Assembly: GCA_020426505.1 (NCBI GenBank) | Contig: JAGQPX010000058.1 | Location: forward strand, 1-64,000 | Length of the DNA stretch: 64,000 nt | Source of the DNA: Planctomycetaceae bacterium | Lineage (GTDB): Bacteria; Planctomycetota; Planctomycetia; Planctomycetales; Planctomycetaceae | Reading direction: 5' to 3' | Shown here: one piece after another, positions 26,326 through 33,997 of the stretch | How the letters are laid out: each line of letters begins with the position of its first letter | How positions within the stretch are numbered: the first letter of the stretch is position 1 | The notes under the pieces: generated by a model | The model's input: the letters and a program-made list of their open reading frames with translations, nothing else | What the model was told of the DNA's origin: nothing | Databases searched by the model: none | Translations under genes and position numbers: made by a program

Positions 26326-27078
26326 ATGGACGTCGCTGCAATCGACTCCTACCGAAAAGTCATCCAAGCAGACGAGGGCGAGCAGCTCATCCTGGATCAC
26401 CTTGGCTATGTGCGTCACCTCCTTGGCCGCATCGTGGTCGAGCTGCCCGCGGGTGTGGATTTCGAGAATCTGGAATCGGCCGGAGTCTTGGGGCTCGTCG
26501 AGGCAGCCAAACAGTTCGACCCTTCTCGCGGCATCGCCTTCACGACATTCGCGTATCCGCGAATCCGTGGGGCGATCCTTGATGAACTTCGACGCAATTG
26601 CCCATTGCCACAGCACGTGCTGAAACGCTGGCGGATGATTCGTGAAGCGAGTACCCGGTTAGGAGGTTCTGTGTCCCCAGTCGACCTCGCACAGGCAACC
26701 GGCCTGAGTGAAGACGATGTCCTTGTCTGCCTGCAAGCCATTCGGTTGACGAATCCGGATAGCTGGCAAGATGAAATGCGCACACAATCTCGCTCACACT
26801 ACGATACCCGCCCGCCATCGTCGGCTTTGGAAGAAGAGGAAGAGCGACGATTGCTGGCCGACGCGATCGAACAACTGCCAACTCAGCAACGAACTGTCGT
26901 GACACTCTACTATTTGGAAGATCTCCGTCTCAAAGAAATTGGTGAAGTACTCGGTCTGTCGGAGTCTCGGATTTCACGCATCCTGACGGCCGCCGAACTC
27001 CGACTCATGGAAACCGTCCGCTCGCGTCTCGCAGGTCCAACAATTCAGCTCACACTTCGACGAGGGATTTCGGAATGA
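26326..27078 (+). CDS. fliA: Flagellar sigma factor FliA (sigma-28)
   Basis: The protein has 250 residues. Region 2 reads LPAGVDFENLESAGVLGLVE and GIAFTTFAYPRIRGAILDEL. Region 3 is in the middle, and region 4 reads QRTVVTLYYLEDLRLKEIGE, then LGLSESRISRILTAAELRL. This is the FliA/WhiG class that directs RNA polymerase to late flagellar genes. Its antagonist FlgM is encoded 9 kb away at the start of the flagellin block. The gene overlaps the next small gene by four bases and probably belongs to operon B. Confidence 0.96.
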   Translation: MDVAAIDSYRKVIQADEGEQLILDHLGYVRHLLGRIVVELPAGVDFENLESAGVLGLVEAAKQFDPSRGIAFTTFAYPRIRGAILDELRRNCPLPQHVLKRWRMIREASTRLGGSVSPVDLAQATGLSEDDVLVCLQAIRLTNPDSWQDEMRTQSRSHYDTRPPSSALEEEEERRLLADAIEQLPTQQRTVVTLYYLEDLRLKEIGEVLGLSESRISRILTAAELRLMETVRSRLAGPTIQLTLRRGISE

Positions 27079-27311
27079 CCCCAGAACCCGCGAAAGCGAT
27101 TGAAAACAGAGGTCGTCGCATCCTGCCAAGGCAGTCCGTCACGGTTTTGCGCGAACCTGTCCGCGTCGGCAACATGAAACTGAATAACGAAGGAATCGAC
27201 GTCGAACTCGTGCGTGATGGAAATACGATTAAGGAAATCCATGTTCGGTGTCCCTGTGGCCAAACGATTGTATTGACATGTGAGTATGCATCCGTTGCCG
27301 GGTCTGAATGA
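27075..27311 (+). CDS. Small CxC protein coupled to fliA, unknown function
   Basis: The protein has 78 residues and its ATG overlaps the fliA stop by four bases, so it is translated with fliA. A basic N-terminal half (RRILPRQSVTVLREPV) is followed by a short beta-like module with GIDVELVRDGNTIKEIHVRC and PCGQTIVLTCEY. The cysteines (CPCG and one more) could bind zinc. I recognise no family. Coupling to sigma-28 suggests a role in flagellar gene control, but that is inference. Alternatives are a small RNA-binding or redox protein. Confidence 0.65.
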   Translation: MTPEPAKAIENRGRRILPRQSVTVLREPVRVGNMKLNNEGIDVELVRDGNTIKEIHVRCPCGQTIVLTCEYASVAGSE

Positions 27312-27324
27312 GAGGATTCGAGTG

Positions 27325-27921
27325 ATGGCTGACAACCGACTGTGTCTTGTGACACTTTTAGGATTCCTCGTGGTCCAATCACTGGGCTGTACGCATGTTT
27401 TTCCACTGAGATCTCAGCACCGCGAGGTCCGGACAAATTGTGCGATGCCGTTGTGTGATCAAACTCCATTCGAAGCAGTTTCTCCCATCCCGCAATCGTG
27501 CCGGAGAACGAGAACCGGTGACGATGCCGAGTCTGCTGTCCGAACCCCGCCACCACCACTTCCCCGGATCCCAACGGATGTCGATACAGGCATCGTGAAT
27601 AGTCAACGAATCACTCAGTTAGAGATCGCAATACGACACCTCCGGGAACAGATTCACCAACAGCAGGAGTTCATCAGCGCGGCCGAGCGATCGAGAATGG
27701 CTGATAATCGACAATTCCAGAATTCTGAGTTGGAGCGAGCAATCGGGGAACTCCGTCAGGCACAAGCAGAAACGCGGCTTCACGTGGCGACAAATTCCCA
27801 GAAACTGAGGGATTTGGCCAAGGCCAGGGAATCCGACCTCCGTGAACATGCTCGAGTACTTGATGAGATCATCAGTGGTCTGGAACTCGCTCTCTCGCCC
27901 ATACAAAATGCACCGCGATGA
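27325..27921 (+). CDS. Coiled-coil lipoprotein downstream of fliA
   Basis: The protein has 198 residues. I chose the ATG at 27325 because GAGAGGA precedes it by about eight bases. A longer frame from 27280 is possible. A signal peptide ends in the lipobox-like VVQSLGC, with Cys at about residue 22. A Pro-rich linker follows (RTPPPPLPRIPTD), then a long coiled coil from about residue 95 to 190 (ITQLEIAIRHLREQIHQQQ). It resembles spacer lipoproteins that bridge membrane and wall. It is the last gene of operon B. A flagellar role (for example at the L/P rings or stator) is speculative. Confidence 0.7.
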   Translation: MADNRLCLVTLLGFLVVQSLGCTHVFPLRSQHREVRTNCAMPLCDQTPFEAVSPIPQSCRRTRTGDDAESAVRTPPPPLPRIPTDVDTGIVNSQRITQLEIAIRHLREQIHQQQEFISAAERSRMADNRQFQNSELERAIGELRQAQAETRLHVATNSQKLRDLAKARESDLREHARVLDEIISGLELALSPIQNAPR

Positions 27922-28011
27922 CCTCACACGGGAGCGAATCACGGTTGGATCAGAATCGGGCACGTTCACTCTTTGAAGCCAAGGCACCATGTGACCAAGG
28001 TGTCCACGTCG

Positions 28012-29676
28012 TCAACGAACGAGGTTCGTCAGTTCTTCAAGGATCTCATCGGCAATCGTGATTGTCCTGGCGTTCGCTGAGAAGCCACGCTGCGCAATGA
28101 TGAGTTGTGTGAACTCCTCTGCGATGTCGACGTTGGACTGTTCCAACTGTCCGCTACGGACAGCCCCCCGACTCCCGGCGAGTCCTGAGCCGATTTCGAC
28201 GTTGCCGCTACTGAGAGAAACCGCATAGTAGTTCTGCCCTCGGCTCTCCAGTCCGCCCGGATTTCGAAAGGAGGCGACGGCCAACTGGGCCAAAAAAACG
28301 GCTGAGCCGTTGCTGGCGATGCCGTTCACGATCCCATCGGAACTGACCTGAACGGAGACGAGTGCTCCAACAGCGAGACCGTCTTGACCAGCGCCCAGAG
28401 ACGCGTCGGTGGCGAGTTCAGTCAGTCCATCCAATCCGCCCAACGTTCCAAACGAGATATTCACCGCCTGTGTCGTCGAAGTCCCCGTGAACTGAAATGA
28501 CAAGGCTGAGTCCCCTGTCCCAGCTCCCCCCGCTGAAGCCAACGACCCGTCTTCATTGAAGGTGATCCCGGTCACAAGACCATCAACGACGGTCCCTTGT
28601 GTTGGGTCGAGACCGGCATTCAGATTCCAACTGCCATCCATCTGCTTCTGGAGTGATAGGCTGATCGTATGCGCACCGCCTCGAGTGTCAAATACCTCGA
28701 CACTTCCTCGAACAACATCACCGTCTCGACCATCCATCGAAACGACAAACGAATTCGAGGCGAAGTCTGTCCCACCGGTGTTGCCAGGATCGTCTGAAAG
28801 AGACAGGCTCAGAAGGGCCTCTCCGACATCGTCGGCGGTCAAGACGATGCGTCCGTTCGCATCGAGTGAGGCACTGGCTCCCGAGAACGCGGAGTCGATC
28901 TGGGCCACCAGATCCCCAAGTGTAGTTGTCCCGTCGACACTGAGTGAGGCACTGATTGCAGAGCCATCAGCATCTGTTCCATTGATCAGGATGGAGTCGC
29001 CGGCGATGTAGCCTACCGTATTCGCATCCAGTCCGTTGAGCAGTGAGGCAGCCGAGGCTGTTCCCCCACCTGCTGTCCAGCCCAGTTGGCTTTCGACAAC
29101 CTCGATTGTCGGGATGTTGGCGTCGCTGGGGAGATTCCCTGCGATGCTGACGTTCGCGGTGGCTTGGCCGGGAATCGTCGCCCCGAAAGGAATTCGAATG
29201 TCAGCATCTCCAGCGACCTGAAACCCGACTCCGGTGCCGGTCGATTCGCCGACCGAGCCGAATCGTTGAACCCGGTAGCCTGTTGAGGGGTCCACAAGGA
29301 CACCATCCTCGTCGACCTGCAACGCTCCGGCGCGGGTGTACAGAGTCTCTGAACCCGTATTGACAACGAAGAACCCATCGCCTTCGATCGCCAGATCAAG
29401 CGGAGCGCCGGTTGCTGAGAGGTTGCCCTGTGAAAACTGACTGTCGACCTGTGACACCTGACTCCCCGTTCCGATCTGTGCCGGATTTGTTCCCCCGAGA
29501 AGGCCAGGCGTTCCATCAGATGAGGCTCGCACCGTTTCGTAGAGCAGGTCGCTGAATAGGATGCGACGCGACTTATAGGCAGTCGTGTTGAGGTTGGCGA
29601 GGTTGTTGCCGATGACTTCCAGCATCTTCTGATGACTGTTGAGTCCACTCACGCCGGTGATGAGTGCATTGGCCAT
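28012..29676 (-). CDS. flgE: Flagellar hook protein FlgE
   Basis: The protein has 554 residues. I chose the ATG at 29676 because GGAAAGGA lies upstream. The longer frame to 29805 has no hook-like residues. The start NALITGVSGLNSHQKMLEVI with GNNLANLNTTAYKSRR and the end SNVDIAEEFTQLIIAQRGFS, then ARTITIADEILEELTNLV, are the hook signature. The middle carries extra beta domains, making it longer than the 400-residue enteric hook. It is exported and capped by FlgD, whose gene precedes it by 79 bases. The opposing stop of the lipoprotein gene is 90 bases away. Confidence 0.95.
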   Translation of the reverse strand: MANALITGVSGLNSHQKMLEVIGNNLANLNTTAYKSRRILFSDLLYETVRASSDGTPGLLGGTNPAQIGTGSQVSQVDSQFSQGNLSATGAPLDLAIEGDGFFVVNTGSETLYTRAGALQVDEDGVLVDPSTGYRVQRFGSVGESTGTGVGFQVAGDADIRIPFGATIPGQATANVSIAGNLPSDANIPTIEVVESQLGWTAGGGTASAASLLNGLDANTVGYIAGDSILINGTDADGSAISASLSVDGTTTLGDLVAQIDSAFSGASASLDANGRIVLTADDVGEALLSLSLSDDPGNTGGTDFASNSFVVSMDGRDGDVVRGSVEVFDTRGGAHTISLSLQKQMDGSWNLNAGLDPTQGTVVDGLVTGITFNEDGSLASAGGAGTGDSALSFQFTGTSTTQAVNISFGTLGGLDGLTELATDASLGAGQDGLAVGALVSVQVSSDGIVNGIASNGSAVFLAQLAVASFRNPGGLESRGQNYYAVSLSSGNVEIGSGLAGSRGAVRSGQLEQSNVDIAEEFTQLIIAQRGFSANARTITIADEILEELTNLVR

Positions 29677-29755
29677 AAGAATCCTTTCCAAAAGGTCTTG
29701 AATGTGCGATCGGGTGCGGTCCACGAGCACCCGAAAACGAAACTGAGACTGTGTG

Positions 29756-30124
29756 CTATGCGAGGTCCACGATGGCATCAACACTGCTGAGCGGGATGTA
29801 CTCACCGGAAATGCCGAGCATCATGCGGCCATCGATCATCGCGACTTCATCGACATGCCCGATGAAATACTCCCCTTCCAACTCGAATCGCACATCGCGA
29901 CCGACGAGTTGACCACCATCGGTGAGTTGTTGAAGTTCGAGCATGTCTGAAAACTGGGCGTTCAGCTTCTCGATTCCTTCAAGTGTCGAAAACTGAGCAA
30001 GCTGTTGGATGAAGTCTTCCTGCTGAATCGGCTCCAAGGGGTCCTGATGCTGCACTTGGGCGACCAGCAACTGGAGAAACTGTTGTTGCGATTCCTGAGC
30101 CGTCACAGAACTGCCAATGTTCAT
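29756..30124 (-). CDS. flgD: Hook cap protein FlgD, short form
   Basis: The protein has 122 residues against about 220-230 in enterics. The N-terminal FlgD region reads QQFLQLLVAQVQHQDPLEPI and QLAQFSTLEGIEKLNAQFSD. It is followed by a compact tudor-like tail (GQLVGRDVRFELEGEYFIGH). The Ig-like domain is missing. It scaffolds hook polymerisation, in line with flgE directly downstream and fliK upstream. The identification is firm. Short FlgD versions exist in other phyla. Confidence 0.92.
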   Translation of the reverse strand: MNIGSSVTAQESQQQFLQLLVAQVQHQDPLEPIQQEDFIQQLAQFSTLEGIEKLNAQFSDMLELQQLTDGGQLVGRDVRFELEGEYFIGHVDEVAMIDGRMMLGISGEYIPLSSVDAIVDLA

Positions 30125-30157
30125 GGTTCTTCCTTGAGATACCTGATGTCACGAGGA

Positions 30158-31423
30158 TCAAGCGAGTACGTCAACGTCAGCCTTCCTTCTCGCCCGAGGT
30201 GCGGCCTCGTTGAATGGTTCCTGTGTATGTGGATGGTGTGATGTATGAGACTGTCCGGTTCCGTCACGTCGCTCATGCGACGACTCTCGACTCATGGTCT
30301 GATCACCAAGTTGAACATTCACTGACCCATCCAGAGACAACTCCGAGCGCACGGCGTTTTCGATCGTCAATGTGTGAGTGGCGATGATCCGATGGGTGAG
30401 TTCGTCTTCTGCAAGAACAAATGCCTCGAGCCCCGAGTCAGACTTCGACAGCCGAATTTGAACGCGCCCCAATTCGGGCGGTCGAAGATCAGCATCAATC
30501 GAGACCACATCGCCTGAGTCCATCCCGACGACAAATGAGCCAACGGTCATTGACAACTGTGTCGCGATCTGGGCTGGCAGAGATTTGTTGACGGCCGGCA
30601 AGACCGTCTGTGTCGTCTGCACATCCGGAGCCAGATCAACCGTTGGCGAGATGTTTGAGATCGAACTCGGTTCAGCATCCGCAATCACCACGTGCTGAAG
30701 ATTGTCTCCTGAGACTCCATCAACATTCGCAGAGGGCTCAGCAGTTCCCTTCGTCTGCCGCAGTGGAACCGACGGCGAAAACCGCGTCGAAATGAGCGTT
30801 CGATTCTCCCCAAAACTCACCGAGTCTGTTGCATCGCGCGTCAACTGCCGTGTTGGTTGTTGATCGATGAAATGAGTGTCGATTTGATCGGACGCTGCTT
30901 GCTTTGGGGGGAGATGTGTACCTGATTCAGCGGCGATGTCAGGGTCGGGCACGAGGTCAGTGGCGAAGTCAGAAGTGGGGACAAAGTTTGCGGCGATGCC
31001 AGAGGAAGAAACGAGGTCTGCGGCCACCGACCCGGCGTTCGTGGGCACTGCGATCGGTGAGGGCGCGGATTCGTCGATGAGTGTGGTTGCTTGCGTGAGC
31101 ACCAAGCCGGTGAGACCTGTAGTGATCGGTGCCTCAGGCGGCAACGGCCCGAAGACCTCGGAGGAATCACCCGATGGACCATCATGCAAGAGTTCCGAAG
31201 TCAGCTTTGTCGGGCCGAATGATTCCTGTTGTTGAAGGAAACAAGCGAAACCGAGAACGTCGGGATGGTCTTCGAGGTCGAGCAGTGTCTGCTCGGTCTC
31301 AACCCAATGGGTCTCCGCTCCAACGCCAGGTGATCCAAGGTGCGGAATCCCTTCGGTCTTTCCGACTGACAGAAGATTCAGAAACACTCGACGACTCCCC
31401 TGAAGCGCGGACGACCTTTCCAT
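30158..31423 (-). CDS. fliK: Hook-length control protein FliK-like
   Basis: The protein has 421 residues from the ATG at 31423. A TTG at 31501 would add 26 but lacks a ribosome site. The first 280 residues are low complexity with repeated Ala/Ser/Pro. Residues about 320-385 form the FliK C-terminal core: IDADLRPPELGRVQIRLSK, then LEAFVLAEDELTHRIIATH and a following SEL helix. This core interacts with FlhB to switch export from hook to filament. Order fliK-flgD-flgE is classic. A His/Arg-rich tail ends the protein. Confidence 0.82.
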   Translation of the reverse strand: MERSSALQGSRRVFLNLLSVGKTEGIPHLGSPGVGAETHWVETEQTLLDLEDHPDVLGFACFLQQQESFGPTKLTSELLHDGPSGDSSEVFGPLPPEAPITTGLTGLVLTQATTLIDESAPSPIAVPTNAGSVAADLVSSSGIAANFVPTSDFATDLVPDPDIAAESGTHLPPKQAASDQIDTHFIDQQPTRQLTRDATDSVSFGENRTLISTRFSPSVPLRQTKGTAEPSANVDGVSGDNLQHVVIADAEPSSISNISPTVDLAPDVQTTQTVLPAVNKSLPAQIATQLSMTVGSFVVGMDSGDVVSIDADLRPPELGRVQIRLSKSDSGLEAFVLAEDELTHRIIATHTLTIENAVRSELSLDGSVNVQLGDQTMSRESSHERRDGTGQSHTSHHPHTQEPFNEAAPRARRKADVDVLA

Positions 31424-31522
31424 ACGATGACTGGGCAGCAACGCACGGTTGATGCCAAGCAAGCCGATGAATGTGTGGCGTGCTTGTCGTGTCGCACGCA
31501 AACCGTTGAGGGATGGACACTT

Positions 31523-31538
31523 GCAGATTTTGGGCCGA
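31523..31538 (-). promoter_or_regulatory. Candidate sigma-54 promoter for fliK-flgD-flgE
   Basis: Read on the minus strand, CGGCCCAAAATCTGCA has GG-N10-GC spacing with CTGCA at -12 (consensus TTGCA). Transcription would start near 31512, about 90 bases before the preferred fliK ATG at 31423, and before the TTG at 31501. The first base of TGG is C. Chance matches of this kind are common, so this is only a candidate. Confidence 0.3.
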
Positions 31539-31627
31539 GCGGGTATCGCTAGCTCAGCCTTTGCATGACGAGGTCAGTTGCTCCGGTCAGCGGAAGATTT
31601 TTCCCGAGAGAGACGACCGTCGCCAGG

Positions 31628-32569
31628 TCAGCCGACATGTCCCAGTCGGCGATATTCGGTGAGCTTGTTGCGAAGCGTGCGTGACGTCACTCCCAGCGCG
31701 CGTGCGGCGGCCGACTTGTTGCCTCCATGCGCTTCGATGCGGTGCAGGATGACGTGTCGCTCGATCTCCCGTAACGGCAACACGTCCAATGCGCGCGGGA
31801 GCGTGAAGTCGTTGTCCGCAGGCTCGGTGAGGAGCGATGACTCATCGATGTGAACCAACTCTTCAGTTGCCAGAACACAGGCCCGGTGAATGACATTCCG
31901 CAATTGACGAACATTGCCGGGCCAGTCGTACTCTGCCAGCAGACGCATCGTCGCAGGTGTCATTCCTTTCACCGGCACACTGGCCTCTTTGTGAAAGCAT
32001 CGCACGAAGTGTTGCGTCAGCAGGGGGATATCCTCGCGGCGTTCACGGAGTGCAGGCATGGCGAGGGGGAGCACGTTGAGTCGATGGTAGAGGTCGAGAC
32101 GAAACTTGCGTTTGGCGACGTCGTCGCTCAGCGGTCGGTTCGTTGCCGCAACGACACGAGCCTGCATGGGCCGACTTCTCTGGCTTCCCACTCGCTCGAA
32201 TTCCGCTTCCTCAAGCACACGCAATAGCTTCGGTTGCAGCGGCAGAGTCAGTTCTCCCACTTCGTCCAGAAAAAGCGTCCCTCGACCGGCCGCGTCGATT
32301 CTCCCCTGACGCTCAACAACGGCTCCCGTAAATGCTCCACGTTCGTGTCCGAAGAGTTCACTCTCGAACAGACTGTCTGAAAGTGACGTGCAATTGACAC
32401 GTACGAGCGGCTCGTATTGGCGATCGCTCTGTTCGTGGATCAGTTGAGCGATCAGTTCCTTGCCAGTTCCGCTTTCGCCCACGATGAGCACAGTGGCTGT
32501 GCTACGGGCATACCGTTTCGCCTGTTCGATCACATGCAGCATGGCCTGTGACTGATAGAGCAGTGACAT
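31628..32569 (-). CDS. Sigma-54-dependent activator without receiver domain (FlrC/FleQ-like)
   Basis: The protein has 313 residues. I chose the ATG at 32569 because AAGGGGA sits upstream. The frame further up overlaps the previous gene. The AAA+ domain starts at once: Walker A GESGTGKE near residue 31, the sigma-54 contact loop ERGAFTGA near 80, Walker B LFLDEVGEL near 103 and an arginine finger region NVRQLRNVIHRAC. A Fis-type helix-turn-helix ends the protein (NKSAAARALGVTSRTLRNKL). There is no receiver or other sensory domain, so control must be by partners or expression level. It is the likely master activator of the hook-basal body genes here. Confidence 0.85.
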   Translation of the reverse strand: MSLLYQSQAMLHVIEQAKRYARSTATVLIVGESGTGKELIAQLIHEQSDRQYEPLVRVNCTSLSDSLFESELFGHERGAFTGAVVERQGRIDAAGRGTLFLDEVGELTLPLQPKLLRVLEEAEFERVGSQRSRPMQARVVAATNRPLSDDVAKRKFRLDLYHRLNVLPLAMPALRERREDIPLLTQHFVRCFHKEASVPVKGMTPATMRLLAEYDWPGNVRQLRNVIHRACVLATEELVHIDESSLLTEPADNDFTLPRALDVLPLREIERHVILHRIEAHGGNKSAAARALGVTSRTLRNKLTEYRRLGHVG

Positions 32570-32612
32570 GAGTTCCCCTTCAGAGTATCGCGTGTCTACG
32601 GAATCAAGGACG

Positions 32613-33029
32613 TTACTCGGTCGCCTGACGAATGGAGCGAGCATAAGCTGACCGCATTTCGCTCGTCCGTGTGGAGGCATCAACGTGTGGGGCCAAGCGA
32701 TTGCGAGCCGCACGAGCCAGTTGTTCGACGGAGTCGATGCGATGAATGAGTTCGTGGAGGATTGCTTCTTGCTTTGACATCACCTCTCGGAGCCGATCGT
32801 CCGGAGGCGTCCTGAGTGCTTGCCACATCTCGCGGACCCGTCTCACGCGAGATTCTGTCGCGCGTGTGCGGATGGCGAGTTCTTGCAGTCGCTCACCAGC
32901 GCGCATTTGTCCGGCGTCGTCAAGCAGGGCTGACGAGAGTGTATCGATCTCATCGATCGCCTGCACATAGTCACGACCTGCGTGCTCAAGCACGTCACAC
33001 AGGGTCTGTTCAAGTTCCAATGTCTGCAT
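32613..33029 (-). CDS. Small helical protein, possible flagellar chaperone (FlgN/FliT type)
   Basis: The protein has 138 residues. The start is the ATG at 33029, which overlaps the upstream TPR gene by about 20 bases. It is all-helical: TLELEQTLCDVLEHAGRDYV, then RTRATESRVRRVREMWQAL and EAILHELIHRIDSVEQLARA. This layout of long antiparallel helices with a variable tail is typical of FlgN and FliT chaperones. I cannot claim a sequence match by eye. It lies 43 bases before the sigma-54 activator, so it might act on that protein instead. Function remains open. Confidence 0.55.
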   Translation of the reverse strand: MQTLELEQTLCDVLEHAGRDYVQAIDEIDTLSSALLDDAGQMRAGERLQELAIRTRATESRVRRVREMWQALRTPPDDRLREVMSKQEAILHELIHRIDSVEQLARAARNRLAPHVDASTRTSEMRSAYARSIRQATE

Positions 33030-33951
33030 GAACGCTCTCCTGTTGCTGTTTGATGATGCTTTCGATATCGCCTGATCGCTGTTTCCATCCTCCACGTTTC
33101 TCGATCTCCTCCAGCCACCAGCGAGACACATCCGCTAACCAAGCGGGCTCAGTGACGGTGACGAGATGCCGATACCGTTTGGTAGCCTCTGTTGCATCAC
33201 CCAGACGTCGATAGCAGGCTGCGGATTGGAAGATGACCCAAGAGCGATCGGCGCCTTCTTCGAGATCAAGGTCGATTGCTGCATAGACGTCGAGAGCCAA
33301 TCGGATTTCTCCGCTTGCAAAAAGCGTGTCTGCCAACTCGATTCGATTGACGATTCCTTCCGTCAGTTGTTCGGGAAGCGTGAAGGTTGGCGAGTCTGGC
33401 TCATCGACCGGCAAGGAGGCGGAATCCGTCACAGATTCGACCACGGGAAACGATGGCGAATCTTCGCTCTCTGGTGAGGTGTTGACGGAAAATGTCTCGT
33501 CAGGAGGGAGAGGGACCGGCTCGACGATTTCAAATACTTCTGAGTCACACTCTGGGATGCCAGCCATGACTGAAGCCTCCGAAACAGTGGGAGCCTCCAG
33601 CCGGTTGTGGAGTTCGCCAAACAGAGTGCGCAAACGCTGGAGGCGCAGATCGGAAGAGTTGACGTCCGCATTCTCAAATCCGTCGTCTGAGGGGGCCACG
33701 GGTGGAACGGGGAGTGTTTGAAGATCGAGTTGTAGTTCCTCAGTCGGTTTCGCAAAGAGTTGTTCCGGGACAACTCGCAACGCTTCCGTGTCAGAAGTAA
33801 TGCTATCACAGCGGTCGGATGACACGATGACCGGAGTCAACCAAGGCTCTTCAGTCGGCTGACCCATCGCAGAGTGAGGCCTTGCCATCAGGGCAAATAA
33901 CACAAGCGGAGCCCCTGAAAACCGGAGTCGATGTGATTGGGAATTTGACAT
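33010..33951 (-). CDS. Exported TPR-type protein in the flagellar locus
   Basis: The protein has 313 residues. A signal peptide covers about residues 1-30 (LVLFALMARPHSAMGQ). The middle is acidic and Pro/Ser-rich without visible fold. Residues about 215-290 look like two TPR-type helix pairs: LADTLFASGEIRLALDVYAA and VIFQSAACYRRLGDATEATK. It lies between the large TPR-secretin protein and the helical gene, all on the same strand. It may be a periplasmic partner of the large protein. I do not recognise a named family. Confidence 0.7.
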   Translation of the reverse strand: MSNSQSHRLRFSGAPLVLFALMARPHSAMGQPTEEPWLTPVIVSSDRCDSITSDTEALRVVPEQLFAKPTEELQLDLQTLPVPPVAPSDDGFENADVNSSDLRLQRLRTLFGELHNRLEAPTVSEASVMAGIPECDSEVFEIVEPVPLPPDETFSVNTSPESEDSPSFPVVESVTDSASLPVDEPDSPTFTLPEQLTEGIVNRIELADTLFASGEIRLALDVYAAIDLDLEEGADRSWVIFQSAACYRRLGDATEATKRYRHLVTVTEPAWLADVSRWWLEEIEKRGGWKQRSGDIESIIKQQQESVHADIGT

Positions 33952-33997
33952 TGAAGGATGACTTGTCGGTGGGTTATCCAGATTTGTTCAGCGACTT

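Noticed and set aside
29677-29805. 43-residue N-terminal extension of FlgE
   Set aside because: The extension has no hook-like residues, and a good ribosome site (GGAAAGGA) precedes the internal ATG at 29676.
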